A stretch of DNA of 64,000 nt from Ascarosepion bandense (GCA_037127315.1 JBBBDQ010001274.1:839501-903500); one strand, 5' to 3'; shown: positions 41,401-55,900, counted from the first letter of the stretch. The notes: generated from the letters alone by a model not told the origin. Translations and numbers: made by a program.

Positions 41401-44304
41401 AACTGATATTTTGGCGAGCTCCACGTAACTGCCAAATCTTCGTCGCCAATCTGATATTTTGGAGAGCTCTACGTAACGGCCGAATCTTCGTCGCCAATTT
41501 GATATTTTGGCGAGCTCCACGTAACTGTCCAATCTTCGTCGCCAATCTAATATTTTCGCGAGCTCCACGTAACGGCCAAATCTTCGTCACCAATCTGATA
41601 TTTTGGCGAGCTCCTCGTAACTGCCAAATCTTCGTCGCCAATCTATTCTTTTGGCGAGCTCCACGTAACTGCCAAATCTTCGTCGCCAATCTGATATTTG
41701 GCGAGCTCCACGTAACGGCCAAATCTTCGTCGCCAATCTGATATTTTGGCGAGCTCCACGTAACGGCCAAATCTTCGTCGCCAATTTGATATTTTGGCGA
41801 GCTCCACGTAACTGTCCAATCTTCGTCGCCAATCTGATATTTTGGCGCGCTCCACGTAACTGTCCAATCTTCGTCGCCAATCTGATATTTTGGCGAGCTC
41901 CACATAACTGTCCAATCTTCGTCGCCAATCTGATATTTTGGCGAGCTCCACGTAACTGCCAAATCTTCGTCGCCAATTTGATATTTTGGCGAGCTCCACG
42001 TAACTGTCCAATCTTCGTCGCCAATCTGATATTTTGTCGAGCTCCACGTAACTGTCCAATCTTCGTCGCCAATCTGATATTTTGGCGAGCTCCACGTAAC
42101 GGCCAAAACTTCGTCACCAATCTGATATTTTGGCGAGATCCTCGTAACTGCCAAATCTTCGTCGCCAATCTGATATTTTGGCAAGCACGACGTAACTACC
42201 AAATCTTCGTCGCCAATCTGATATTTTGGCGAGCTCCACGTAACTGCCAAAACTTCGTCGCCAATCTGATATTTTGGCGCGCTCCACGTAACTGCCAAAT
42301 CTTCGTCACCAAACTGATATTTTGGCGAGCTCCACGTAACTGCCAAATCTTCGTCGCCAATCTGATATTTTGGCGAGCTCCACATAACTGTCCAATCTTC
42401 GTCGCCAATCTGATATTTTGGCGAGCTCCACGTAACTGTCCAATCTTCGTCGCCAATCTGATATTTTGGCGAGCTCCTACGTAACGGCCAAATCTTCGTC
42501 ACCAATCTGATATTTTGGCGAGCTCCTCGTAACTGCCAAATCTTCGTCGCCAATCTGATATTTTGGCGAGCTCCACGTAACTGCCAAATCTTCGTCGCGA
42601 ATCTGATATTTTGGCGAGCTCCACGTAACTGCCAAATCTTCGTCGCCAATTTGATATTTTGGCGAGCTCCACGTAACTGTCCAATCTTCGTCGCCAATCT
42701 GATATTTTGGAGAGCTCCACATAACTGTCCAATCTTCGTCGCCTATCTGATATTTTGGCGAGCTCCACGTAACTGCCAAATCTTCGTCACCAATCTGATA
42801 TTTTGGCGAGCTCCTTGTAAATGCCAAATCTTCGTCACCAATCTGATATTTTGGCAAGCTCCACGTAACTGCCAAAATTTCGTCGCCAAAGTGATATTTT
42901 GGCGAGCTCCACGTAACTGCCAAATCTTCTTCGCCAATCTGATATTTTGGAGAGCTCCACGTAACGGCCGAATCTTCGTCGCCAATTTGATATTTTGTCG
43001 AGCTCCACGTAACTATCCAATCTTCGTCGCCAATCTGATATTTTGGCGAGCTCCTTGTAACTGCCAAATCTTCGACGCCAATCTGATATTTTGGCGAGCT
43101 CCTCGTAACTGCCAAATCTTCGTCGCCAATCTGATATTTTGGCGAGCTCCACGTAACGGCCAAATCTTCGTCGCCAATCTGATATTTTGGCGAGCTCCAC
43201 GTTACTGCCAAATCTTCGTCGCCAATCTGATATTTTGGCGAGCACCACGTAAATGACCAATCTTCGTCGCCAATCTGATATTTTGGCGAGCTCCACGTAA
43301 CTGCCAAATCTTCGTCGCCAATCTGATATTTTGGCGAGCTCCACGTAACTGTCCAATCTTCGTCGCCAATCTGATATTTTGGCGAGCTCCATGTAAATGC
43401 CAGATCTTCGTCACCAATCTGATATTTTGGCGAGCTCCTTGTAAATGCCAAATCTTCGTCGCCAATATGATATTTTGGCAAACTCCACGTAACTGCCAAA
43501 ATTTCGAAGCCAATCTGATATTTTGGCGAGCTCCACGTAACTGCCAAATATTCGTCGCCAATCTGATATTTTGGAGAGCTCCACGTAACGGCCGAATCTT
43601 CGTCGCCAATTTGATATTTTGGCGAGCTCCACGTAACTGCCAAATCTTCGTCGCCAATCTGATATTTTGGCGAGCTCCATGTAACTGTCCAATCTTCGTC
43701 GCCAATCTGATATTTTGGCGAGCTCCACATAACTGTCCAATCTTCGTCGCCAATCTGATATTTTGGCGAGCTCAACGTAACTGCCAAATCTTCGTCGCCA
43801 ATCTGATATTTTCGCGAGCTCCACGTAACGGCCAAATCTTCGTCGCCAATCTGATATTTTGGCGAGCTCCACGTAACTGCCAAATCTTCGTCACCAATCT
43901 GATATTTTGGCGAGCTCCTTGTAAATGCCAAATCTTCGTCGCCAATCTGATATTTTGGCAAGCTCCACGTAACTGCCAAAATTTCGTCGCCAATCTGCTA
44001 TTTTGGCGAGCTCCACGTAACTGCCAAATCTTCGTCGCCAATCTGATATTTTGGAGAGCTCCACGTAAAGGCCGAATCTTCGTCGCCAATTTGATATTTT
44101 GGCGAGCTCCACGTAACTGTCCAATCTTCGTCGCCAATCTAATATTTTCGCGAGCTCCACGTAACGGCCAAATCTTCGTCACCAATCTGATATTTTGGCG
44201 AGCTCCTCGTAACTGCCAAATCTTCGTCGCCAATCTATTATTTTGGCGAGCTCCACGTAACTGCCAAATCTTCGTCGCCAATCTGATATTTTGGCGAGCT
44301 CCAC
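38440..44304 (-). repeat. higher-order duplication inside the array: 1.16-kb block at 98-unit offset
   Basis: The block 38440-39600 recurs at 43144-44304, offset 4704 bp (98 units). It carries the same rare private variants, for example ATATGATATTTTGGCAAACT at 38761 and 43465 and AATTTCGAAGCCAAT shortly after each. A third, indel-ridden copy lies at 44.7-46.0 kb. Confidence 0.85.
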
Positions 44305-47300
44305 GTAACTGCCAAATCTTCGTCGCCAATTTGATATTTTGGCGAGCTCCACGTAACTGTCCAATCTTCGTCGCCAATCTGATATTTTGGAGAGCTCCAC
44401 ATAACTGTCCAATCTTCGTCGCCTATCTGATATTTTGGCGAGCTCCACGTAACTGCCAAATCTTCGTCACCAATCTGATATTTTGGCGAGCTCCTTGTAA
44501 ATGCCAAATCTTCGTCACCAATCTGATATTTTGGCAAGCTCCACGTAACTGCCAAAATTTCGTCGCCAAAGTGATATTTTGGCGAGCTCCACGTAACTGC
44601 CAAATCTTCTTCGCCAATCTGATATTTTGGAGAGCTCCACGTAACGGCCGAATCTTCGTCGCCAATTTGATATTTTGTCGAGCTCCACGTAACTATCCAA
44701 TCTTCGTCATAATCTGATATTTGGCGAGCTCACCTTGTAACTGCCAAATCTTCGACGCCTTTCTGATATTTTGTGAGCTCCTGTAACTGCCAAATCTTCG
44801 TCGCCAATCTGATATTTTGGCGAGCTCCACGTAACGGCCAAATCTTCGTCGCCAATCTGATATTTTGGCGAGCTCCCGATACCAAATCTTCGTCGCCAAT
44901 CTGATATTTTGGCGAGCACCACGTAATGACCAATCTTCGTCGCCAATCTGATATTTTGGCGAGCTCCACGTAACTGCCAAATCTTCGTCGCCAATCTGAT
45001 ATTTTGGCGAGCTCCGCATAACTGTCCAATCTTCGTCGCCAATCTGATATTTTGGCGAGCTCCATGTAAATGCCAGATCTTCGTCACCAATCTGATATTT
45101 TGGCGAGCTCCTTGTAAATGCCAAATCTTCGTCGCCAATATGATATTTTGGCAAACTCCACGTAACTGCCAAAATTTCGAAGCCAATCTGATATTTTGGC
45201 GAGCTCCACGTAACCTTGATATTCGTCGCCAATCTGATATTTTGGAGAGCTCCACGTAACGGCCGAATCTTCGTCGCCAATTTGATATTTTGGCGAGCTC
45301 CACGTAACTGCCAAATCTTCGTCGCCAATCTGATATTTTGGCGAGCTCCATGTAACTGTCCAATCTTCGTCGCCAATCTGATATTTTGGCAGCTCCACCA
45401 TAACTGTCCAATCTTCGTCGCCAATCTGATATTTTGGCGAGCTCCAGCGTAACTGCCAAATCTTCGTCGCCAATCTGATATTTTCGCGAGCTCCACGTAA
45501 CGGCCAAATCTTCGTCGCCAATCTGATATTTTGGCGAGCTCCACGTAACTGCCAAATCTTCGTCACCAATCCTGATATTTTGGCGAGCTCCTTGTAAATG
45601 CCAAATCTTCGTCGCCAATCTGATATTTTGGCAAGCTCCACGTAACTGCCAAAATTTCGTCGCCAATCTGCTATTTTGTCGAGCTCCACGTAACTGCCAA
45701 ATCTTCGTCGCCAATCTGATATTTTGGAGAGCTCCACATAAAGGCCGAATCTTCGTCGCCAATTTGATATTTTGGCGAGCTCCACGTAACTGTCCAATCT
45801 TCGTCGCCAATCTAATATTTTCGCGAGCTCCACGTAACGGCCAAATCTTCGTCACCAATCTGATATTTTGGCGAGCTCCTCGTAACTGCCAAATCTTCGT
45901 CGCCAATCTATTATTTTGGCGAGCTCCTATTGGCACCAAATCTTCGTCGCCAATCTGATATTTTGGCGAGCTCCACGTAACGGCCAAATCTTCGTCGCCA
46001 ATTTGATATTTTGGCGGCTCCATAACTACCAAATCTTTCATCCCGTAATTTGATATTTGGCGAGCTCGACGTAACTGTCCAATCTTCGTCGCCAATCTGA
46101 TATTTTGGCGAGCTCCAAGTAACTGTCTAATCTTCGTCGCCAATCTGATATTTTGGCGAGCTCCACATAACTGTCCAATCTTCGTCGCCAATCTGATATT
46201 TTGGCGAGCTCCACGTAACGGCCAAATCTTCTTCACCAATCTGATATTTTGGCGAGCTCCACATAACTGTCCAATCTTCGTCGCCAATCTGATATTTTGG
46301 CGAGCTCCACGTAACGGCCAAATCTTCTTCACCAATCTGATATTTTGGCGAGCTCCTTGTAAATGCCAAATCTTCGTCGCCAATCTGATATTTTGGCGAG
46401 CTCCACGTAACGGCCAAATCTCCGTCGCCAATCTGATATTGTGGCGAACTCCACGTAACTGCCAAACCTTCTTCACCAATCTGATATTTTGGCGAGCTCC
46501 TTGTAAATGCCAAATCTTCGTCGCCAATCTGATATTTTGGCAAGCTCCACGTAACTGCCAAAATTTCGTCGCCAATCTGATATTTTGGCGAGCTCCACGT
46601 AACTGCCAAATCTTCGTCGCCAATCTGATATTTTGGAGAGCTCCACGTAACCGCCGAATCTTCGTCGCCAATTTGATATTTTGGCGAGCTCCACGTAACT
46701 GTCCAATCTTCGTCGCCAATCTGATATTTTGGCGAGCTCCACGTAACGGCCAACTCTTCGTCACCAATCTGATATTTTGGCGAGCTCCTCGTAACTGCCA
46801 AATCTTCGTCGCCAATCTGATATTTTGGCGAGCTCCTCGTAACTGCCAAATCTTCGTCGCCAATCTGATATTTTGGCGAGCTCCACGTAACTACCAAATC
46901 TTCGTCGCGAATCTGATATTTTGGCGAACTCCACGTAACTGCCAAAACTTCGTCGGCAATCTGATATTTTGGCGCGCTCCACGTAACTGCCAAATCTTCG
47001 TCACCAAACTGATATTTTGGCGAGCTCCACGTAACTGCCAAATCTTCGTCGCCAATCTGATATTTTGGCGAGCTCCACATAACTGTCCAAACTTCGTCGC
47101 CAATCTGATATTTTGGCGAGCTCCACGTAACTGCCAAATCTTCGTCGCCAATCTGATATTTTCGCGAGCTCCACGTAACGGGCAAATCTTCGTCGCCAAT
47201 CTGATATTTTGGAGAGCTCCACGTAGCGGCCAAATCTTCGTCGCCAATCTGATATTTTGGCAAGCTCCACGTAACTGCCAAAATTTCGTCGCCAATCTGA

Positions 47301-48115
47301 TATTTTGGCGAGCTCCACGTAACTGCCAAATCTTCGTCGCCAATCTGATATTTTGGAGAGCTCCAAGTAACGGCCGAATCTTCGTCGCCAATTTGATATT
47401 TTGGCGAGCTCCATGTAACTGTCCAATCTTCGTCGCCAATCTGATATTTTGGCGAGCTGCACGTAACGGCCAAATCTTCGTCACCAATCTGATATTTTGG
47501 CGAGCTCCTCGTAACTGCCAAATCTTCGTCGCCAATCTGATATTTTGGCGAGCTCCACGTAACTGCCAAATCTTCGTCGCGAATCTGATATTTTGGCGAG
47601 CTCCACATAACTGTCCAATCTTCGTCGCCTATCTGATATTTTGGCGAGCTCCACGTAACTGCCAAATCTTCGTCACCAATCTGATATTTTGGCGAGCTCC
47701 TTGTAAATGCCAAATCTTCGTCACCAATCTGATATTTTGGCGAGCTCCACGTAACTGCCAAAATTTCGTCGCCAAACTGATATTTTGGCGAGCTCCACGT
47801 AACTGCCAAATCTTCGTCGCCAATCTGATATTTTGGAGAGCTCTACGTAACGGCCGAATCTTCGTCGCCAATTTGATATTTTGGCGAGCTCCACGTAACT
47901 GTCCAATCTTCGTCGCCAATCTAATATTTTCGCGAGCTCCACGTAACGGCCAAATCTTCGTCACCAATCTGATATTTTGGCGAGCTCCTCGTAACTGCCA
48001 AATCTTCGTCGCCAATCTATTCTTTTGGCGAGCTCCACGTAACTGCCAAATCTTCGTCGCCAATCTGATATTTGGCGAGCTCCACGTAACGGCCAAATCT
48101 TCGTCGCCAATCTGA
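39700..48115 (-). repeat. higher-order duplication inside the array: 2-kb block at 6374-bp offset
   Basis: 39700-41745 recurs at 46074-48119, offset 6374 bp. Translations of the two copies are identical over at least 560 codons in several frames, so the DNA is essentially identical. The offset is not a multiple of 48 (132 units plus 38 bp) because of indels in the intervening 44.7-46.07 kb patch. Confidence 0.85.
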
Positions 48116-49970
48116 TATTTTGGCGAGCTCCACGTAACTGCCAAATCTTCGTCGCCAATTTGATATTTTGGCGTGCTCCACGTAACTGTCCAATCTTCGT
48201 CGCCAATCTGATATTTTGGCGCGCTCCACGTAACTGTCCAATCTTCGTCGCCAATCTAATATTTTCGCGAGCTCCACGTAACGGCCAAATCTTCGTCACC
48301 AATCTGATATTTTGGCGAGCTCCTCGTAACTGCCAAATCTTCGTCGCCAATCTATTCTTTTGGCGAGCTCCACGTAACTGCCAAATCTTCGTCGCCAATC
48401 TGATATTTGGCGAGCTCCACGTAACGGCCAAATCTTCGTCGCCAATCTGATATTTTGGCGAGCTCCACGTAACTGCCAAATCTTCGTCGCCAATTTGATA
48501 TTTTGGCGAGCTCCACGTAACTGTCCAATCTTCGTCGCCAATCTGATATTTTGGCGCGCTCCACGTAACTGTCCAATCTTCGTCGCCAATCTGATATTTT
48601 GGCGAGCTCCACATAACTGTCCAATCTTCGTCGCCAATCTGATATTTTGGCGAGCTCCACGTAACTGCCAAATCTTCGTCGCCAATTTGATATTTTGGCG
48701 AGCTCCACGTAACTGTCCAATCTTCGTCGCCAATCTGATATTTTGTCGAGCTCCACGTAACTGTCCAATCTTCGTCGCCAATCTGATATTTTGGCGAGCT
48801 CCACATAACTGTCCAATCTTCGTCGCCAATCTGATATTTTGGCGAGCTCCACGTAACTGCCAAATCTTCGTCGCCAATCTGATATTGTGGCGAGCTCCAC
48901 GTAACTGCCAAATCTTCGTCGCCAATCTGATATTTTGGAGAGCTCCACGTAACGGCCGAATCTTCGTAGCCAATTTGATATTTTGGCGAGCTCCACGTAA
49001 CTGTCCAATCTTCGTCGCCAATCTGATATTTTGGCGAGCTCCACGTAACGGCCAAAACTTCGTCACCAATCTGATATTTTGGCGAGATCCTCGTAACTGC
49101 CAAATCTTCGTCGCCAATCTGATATTTTGGCAAGCACGACGTAACTACCAAATCTTCGTCGCCAATCTGATATTTTGGCGAGCTCCACGTAACTGCCAAA
49201 ACTTCGTCGCCAATCTGATATTTTGGCGCGCTCCACGTAACTGCCAAATCTTCGTCACCAAACTGATATTTTGGCGAGCTCCACGTAACTGCCAAATCTT
49301 CGTCGCCAATCTGATATTTTGGCGAGCTCCACATAACTGTCCAATCTTCGTCGCCAATCTGATATTTTGGCGAGCTCCACGTAACTGTCCAATCTTCGTC
49401 GCCAATCTGATATTTTGGCGAGCTCCACGTAACGGCCAAATCTTCGTCACCAATCTGATATTTTGGCGAGCTCCTCGTAACTGCCAAATCTTCGTCGCCA
49501 ATCTGATATTTTGGCGAGCTCCACGTAACTGCCAAATCTTCGTCGCGAATCTGATATTTTGGCGAGCTCCACGTAACTGCCAAATCTTCGTCGCCAATTT
49601 GATATTTTGGCGAGCTCCACGTAACTGTCCAATCTTCGTCGCCAATCTGATATTTTGGAGAGCTCCACATAACTGTCCAATCTTCGTCGCCTATCTGATA
49701 TTTTGGCGAGCTCCACGTAACTGCCAAATCTTCGTCACCAATCTGATATTTTGGCGAGCTCCTTGTAAATGCCAAATCTTCGTCACCAATCTGATATTTT
49801 GGCAAGCTCCACGTAACTGCCAAAATTTCGTCGCCAAAGTGATATTTTGGCGAGCTCCACGTAACTGCCAAATCTTCTTCGCCAATCTGATATTTTGGAG
49901 AGCTCCACGTAACGGCCGAATCTTCGTCGCCAATTTGATATTTTGTCGAGCTCCACGTAACTATCCAATC
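42600..49970 (-). repeat. higher-order duplication inside the array: 0.42-kb block in three copies
   Basis: 42601-43020 recurs at 44281-44700 (offset 1680, 35 units) and at about 49549-49968 (offset 6948). Shared private variants include 'GCCTATCTGATATT', 'GCCAAAGTGATATT' and 'CTTCTTCGCCAATC'. The second copy ends exactly where the indel-rich patch begins. Confidence 0.8.
44700..46070 (-). repeat. indel-rich patch 1 in the array
   Basis: Within this 1.4 kb the 48-bp period is broken repeatedly by 1- to 8-bp deletions and insertions ('TTCGTCATAATC', 'GCGAGCTCACCTTG', 'TTTGTGAGCTCCTGTAA', 'GGCAGCTCCACCATAA'). The content otherwise follows 38.3-39.7 kb. Flanking array is cleanly periodic. Confidence 0.8.
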
Positions 49971-51639
49971 TTCGTCGCCAATCTGATATTTTGGCGAGCT
50001 CCTTGTAACTGCCAAATCTTCGACGCCAATCTGATATTTTGGCGAGCTCCTCGTAACTGCCAAATCTTCGTCGCCAATCTGATATTTTGGCGAGCTCCAC
50101 GTAACGGCCAAATCTTCGTCGCCAATCTGATATTTTGGCGAGATCCTTGTAACTGCCAAATCTTCGACGCCAATCTGATATTTTCGCGAGCTCCACGTAA
50201 CGGCCAAATCTTCGTCGCCAATCTGATATTTTGGCGAGCTCCACGTAACGGCCAAATCTTCGTCGCCAATCTGATATTTTGGCGAGCTCCACATTACTGC
50301 CAAATCTTCGTCGCCAATCTGATATTTTGGCGAGCACCACGTAACTGTCCAATCTTCGTCGCCAATCTGATATTTTGGAGAGCTCCACATAACTGTCCAA
50401 TCTTCGTCGCCTATCTGATATTTTGGCGAGCTCCACGTAACTGCCAAATCTTCGTCACCAATCTGATATTTTGGCGAGCTCCTTGTAAATGCCAAATCTT
50501 CGTCACCAATCTGATATTTTGGCGAGCTCCACGTAACTGCCAAAATTTCGTCGCCAATCTGATATTTTGGCGAGCTCCACGTAACTGCCTAATCTTCGTC
50601 GCCAATCTGATATTTTGGAGAGCTCCACGTAACGGCCGAATCTTCGTCGCCAATTTGATATTTTGTCGAGCTCCACGTAACTGTCCAATCTTCGTCGCCA
50701 ATCTGATATTTTGGCGAGCTCCACGTAACGGCCAAATCTTCGTCACCAATCTGATATTTTGGCGAGCTCTACGTAACTGCCAAATCTTCGTCGCCAATCT
50801 GATATTTTGGCGAGCTCCACGTAACGGCAAAATCTTCGTCGCCAATCGGATATTTTGCCGCGCTCCACGTAACTGCCAAATCTTCGTCACCAATCTTGTA
50901 TTTTGGCGAGCTCCACGTAACTGCCAAATCTTCGTCGCCAATCTGATATTTTGGCGAGCTCAACGTAACTGCCAAATCTTCGTCGCCAATCTGATATTTA
51001 GGCGAGCTCCACGTAACTGCCAAATCTGCGTCGCCAATCTGATATTTTGGCGAGCTCAACGTAACTGCCAAATCTTCGTCGCCAATCTGATATTTTGGCG
51101 CGCTCCACCTAACTGCCAAATATACCTCGCCAATCTGATATTTTGGCGAGCTCCACGTAACTGCCAAATCTTCGTCGCCAATCTGATATTTTGGCGAGCT
51201 CAACGTAACTGCCAAATCTTCGTCGCCAATCTGATATTTAGGCGAGCTCCACGTAACTGCCAAATCTTCGTCGCCAATCTGATATTTTGGCGAGCTCCAC
51301 GTAACTGCCAAATCTTCGTCGCCAATCTGATATTTTGGCGCGCTCCACGTAACTGCCAAATATTCCTCGCCAATCTGATATTTTGGCGAGCTCCACGTAA
51401 CTGTCAAATCTTCGTCGCCAATTTGATATTTTGGCGAGCTCCACGTAACTGCCAAATCTTCGTCACCAATCTGATATTTTGGCGAGCTCTACGTAACTGC
51501 CAAATCTTCGTCACCAATCTGATATTTTCGCGAGTTCCACGTAACTGCCAAATCTTCGTCACCAATCTGATACTTTGGCGAGCTCCACGTAACTGTCCAA
51601 ACTTCGTCGCCAATCTGATATTCTGGCGCGCTCCACGGA

Positions 51640-52930
51640 ACTGTCCAACGTCACCAATCTGATATTTTGGCGAGATCCTCGTAACTGCCAAATCTTCGTC
51701 GCCAATCTGATATTTGGCAAGCACGATGTAACTACCAAATCTTCGTCGCCAATCTGATATTTTGGCGAGCTCCACGTAACTGCCAAAACTTCGTCGCTAA
51801 TCTGATATTTTGGCGCGCTCCACGTAACTGCCAAATCTCGTCACCAAACTGATATTTTGGCGAGCTCCACGTAACTGCCAAATCTTCGTCGCCACAATCT
51901 GATATTTTGGCGAGCTCCACATAACTGTCCAATCTTCGTCACTCAATTCGATATTTTGGCGAGCTCCACGTAACTGCCAAATTCGTCGCCAATCTGATAT
52001 TTTGGCGAGCTCCACGTAACGGCCAAATCTTGTCGCCAATCTGATATTTTGGCGAGCTCCACGCAACGGCCAAATCTTCGTCGCCAATCTGATATTTTGG
52101 CAAGCTTCCAGCGTAACTGCCAAAATTTCGTCGCCAATCTGATATTTTGAAGTAGCCCACGTAACTGCCAAATCTTCGTCGCCAATCTGATATTTTGGAG
52201 AGCTCCACGTAACGGCCCAATATTCGTCGCCAATTTGATATTTTGGCGAGCTCCACGTAACTGTCCAATTCGTCGCCAATCTGATATTTTGGCGAGCTCC
52301 ACGTAACTGCCAAATCTTCGTCGCGAATCTGATATTTTGGCGAGCCCACGTAACTGCCAAATCTTCGTCGCCAATTTGATATTTTGGCGAGCCTCCACGT
52401 AACTGTCCAATCTTCGTCGCCAATCTGATATTTTGGAGAGCTCCACATAACTGTCCAATCTTCGTCGCCTATCTGATATTTTGGCGAGTTTCACGTAACT
52501 GCCAAAATTTCGTCGCCAATTCGATATTTTGGCGAGCTCCACGTAACTGCCAAATCTTCGTCACCAATCTGATATTTTGGCGAGCTCCTTGTAAATGCCA
52601 AATTGTCACCAATCTGATATTTGGCAAGCTCCACGTAACTGCCAAAATTTCGTCGCCAAACTGATATTTTGGCGAGCTCCACGTAACTGCCAAATCTTCG
52701 TCGCCAATCTGATATTTTGGAGAGCTCCACGTAACGGCCGAATTCGTCGCCAATTTGATATTTTGGCGAGCTCCATGTAACTATCCAATCTTCGTCGCCA
52801 CCTGATATTTTGGCGAGCTCCTTGTAACTGCCAAAATCTTCGACGCCAATCTGATACTTCTTGGCGAGCTCTCGTAACTGCCAAATCTTCGTCGTCTGAT
52901 ATTTTGGCGAGTCTGCAACTGCCAAATCTT
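51640..52930 (-). repeat. indel-rich patch 2 in the array
   Basis: The same pattern of small indels ('CCAAATCTCGTCACC', 'CGCCACAATCTG', 'CCAAATTCGTCGCC', 'GAGCCTCCACG'), whereas the arrays on both sides keep a 48-bp register. Confidence 0.8.
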
Positions 52931-55900
52931 CGTCGCCAATTCGATATTTAGGCGAGCTCCACGTAACTGCCAAATCTTCGTCGCCAATCTGATATTTTGG
53001 CGAGCTCAACGTAACTGCCAAATCTTCGTCGCCAATCTGATATTTTGGCGCGCTCCACCTAACTGCCAAATATTCCTCGCCAATCTGATATTTTGGCGAG
53101 CTCCTTGTAACTGCCAAATCTTCGACGCCAATCTGATATTTTCGCGAGCTCCACGTAACGGCCAAATCTTCGTCGCCAATCTGATATTTTGGCGAGCTCC
53201 ACGTAACGGCCAAATCTTCGTCGCCAATCTGATATTTTGGCGAGCTCCACATTACTGCCAAATCTTCGTCGCCAATCTGATATTTTGGCGAGCACCACGT
53301 AACTGTCCAATCTTCGTCGCCAATCTGATATTTTGGCGAGCTCCACGTAACTGCCAAAATTTCGTCGCCAATCTGATATTTTGGCGAGCTCCACGTAACT
53401 GCCAAATCTTCGTCGCCAATCTGATATTTTCGAGAGCTCCACGTAACGGCCGAATCTTCGTCGCCAATTTGATATTTTGTCGAGCTCCACGTAACTGTCC
53501 AATCTTCGTCGCCAATCTGATATTTTGGCGAGCTCCACGTAACGGCCAAATCTTCGTCACCAATCTGATATTTTGGCGAGCTCTACGTAACTGCCAAATC
53601 TTCGTCGCCAATCTGATATTTTGGCGAGCACCACGTAACGGCAAAATCTTCGTCGCCAATCGGATATTTTGCCGCGCTCCACGTAACTGCCAAATCTTCG
53701 TCACCAATCTTATATTTTGCCGAGCTCCACGTAACTGCCAAATCTTCGTCGCCAATCTGATATTTTGGCGAGCTCCACGTAACTGCCAAATCTTCGTCGC
53801 CAATCTGATATTTAGGCGAGCTCCACGTAACTGCCAAATCTTCGTCGCCAATCTGATATTTTGGCGAGCTCAACGTAACTGCCAAATCTTCGTCGCCAAT
53901 CTGATATTTTGGCGCGCTCCACCTAACTGCCAAATATTCCTCGCCAATCTGATATTTTGGCGAGCTCCACGTAACTCCCAAATCTTCGTCGCCAATCTGA
54001 TATTTTGGCGAGCTCAACGTAACTGCCAAATCTTCGTCGCCAATCTGATATTTAGGCGAGCTCCACGTAACTGCCAAATCTTCGTCGCCAATCTGATATT
54101 TTGGCGAGCTCAACGTAACTGCCAAATCTTCGTCGCCAATCTGATATTTTGGCGCGCTCCACGTAACTGCCAAATATTCCTCGCCAATCTGATATTTTGG
54201 CGAGCTCCACGTAACTGTCAAATCTTGGTCGCCAATTTGATATTTTGGCGAGCTCCACGTAACTGCCAAATCTTCGTCACCAATCTGATATTTTGGCGAG
54301 CTCTACGTAACTGCCAAATCTTCGTCACCAATCTGATATTTTCGCGAGTTCCACGTAACTGCCAAATCTTCGTCACCAATCTGATACTTTGGCGAGCTCC
54401 ACGTAACTGTCCACTCTTCGTCGCCAATCTGATATTTTGGCGCGCTCCACGGAACTGTCCAATCTTCGTCGCCAATTTGATATTTTGGCGAGCTCCACGT
54501 AACTGCGAAATCTTCGTCACCAATCTGATATTTTGGCGAGCTCCACGTAACTGCGAAATCTTCGTCGCCAATCTGATATTTTGGCGAGCTCCACGTAACT
54601 GCCAAATCTTCGTCACCAATCTGATATTTTGGCGAGCTCTACGTAACTGCCAAATCTTCGTCACCAATCTGATATTTTCGCGAGTTCCACGTAACTGCCA
54701 AATCTTCGTCACCAATCTGATACTTTGGCGAGCTCCACGTAACTGTCCAATCTTCGTCGCCAATCTGATATTTTGGCGCGCTCCACGGAACTGTCCAATC
54801 TTCGTCGCCAATTTGATATTTTGGCGAGCTCCACGTAACTGCGAAATCTTCGTCATTAATCTGATATTTTGGCGAGCTCCACGTAACTGCGAAATCTTCG
54901 TCGCCAATCTGATATTTTGGCGAGCTCCACGTAACTGCCAAATCTTCGTCTCCAATCTGATATTTTGGCGAGCTCCACGTAACTGTCCAATCTTCGTCGC
55001 CAATCTTATCTTTTGGCGAGCTCCACGTAACGGCCAAATCTTCATCACCAATCTTATATTTTGGCGAGCTCCTCGTAACTGCCAAATCTTCGTCGCCAAT
55101 CTGATATTTTGGCGAGCTCCACGTAACTGTCCAATCTTCGTCGCCAATCTGATATTTTGGCGTGCTCCACGTAACGGCCAAATCTTCGTCACCAATCTGA
55201 TATTTTCGCGAGTTCCACGTAACTGCCAAATCTTCGTCACCAATCTGATATTTTGGCGCGCTCCACGGAACTGTCCAATCTTCGTCGCCAATTTGATATT
55301 TTGGCGAGCTCCACGTAACTGCGAAATCTTCGTCACCAATCTGATATTTTGGCGAGCTCCACGTAACTGCGAAATCTTCGTCGCCAATCTGATATTTTGG
55401 CGAGCTCCACGTAACTGCCAAATCTTCGTCTCCAATCTGATATTTTGGCGAGCTCCACGTAACTGTCCAATCTTCGTCGCCAATCTGATATTTTGGCGAG
55501 CTCCACGTAACGGCCAAATCTTCATCACCAATCTTATATTTTGGCGAGCTCCTCGTAACTGCCAAATCTTCGTCGCCAATCTGATATTTTGGCGAGCTCC
55601 ACGTAACTGCCAAATCTTCGTCTCCAATCTGATATTTTGGCGTGCTCCACGTAACGGCCAAATCTTCGTCGCCAATCTGATATTTTGGCGAGCTCCACGT
55701 AACTGCCAAATCTTCGTCGCCAATCTGATATTTTGGCGAGCTCCACATAACTGTCCAATCTTCGTCACCAATCTGATATTTTGGCGAGCTCCACGTAACG
55801 GCCAAATCTTCGTCACCAATCTGATATTTTGGCGAGCTCCACGTAACTGCCAAATCTTCGTCGCCCATCTGATATTTTGGCAAGCTCCACGTAACTGTCC

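Noticed and set aside
38763..41741. 992-codon plus-strand frame of 16-residue repeats (NLIFWRAPRNCQIFVA type)
   Set aside because: It is antisense to the retrotransposon, arises from a stop-free 48-bp unit, starts and ends at random unit variants, and has no promoter or non-repeat domain.
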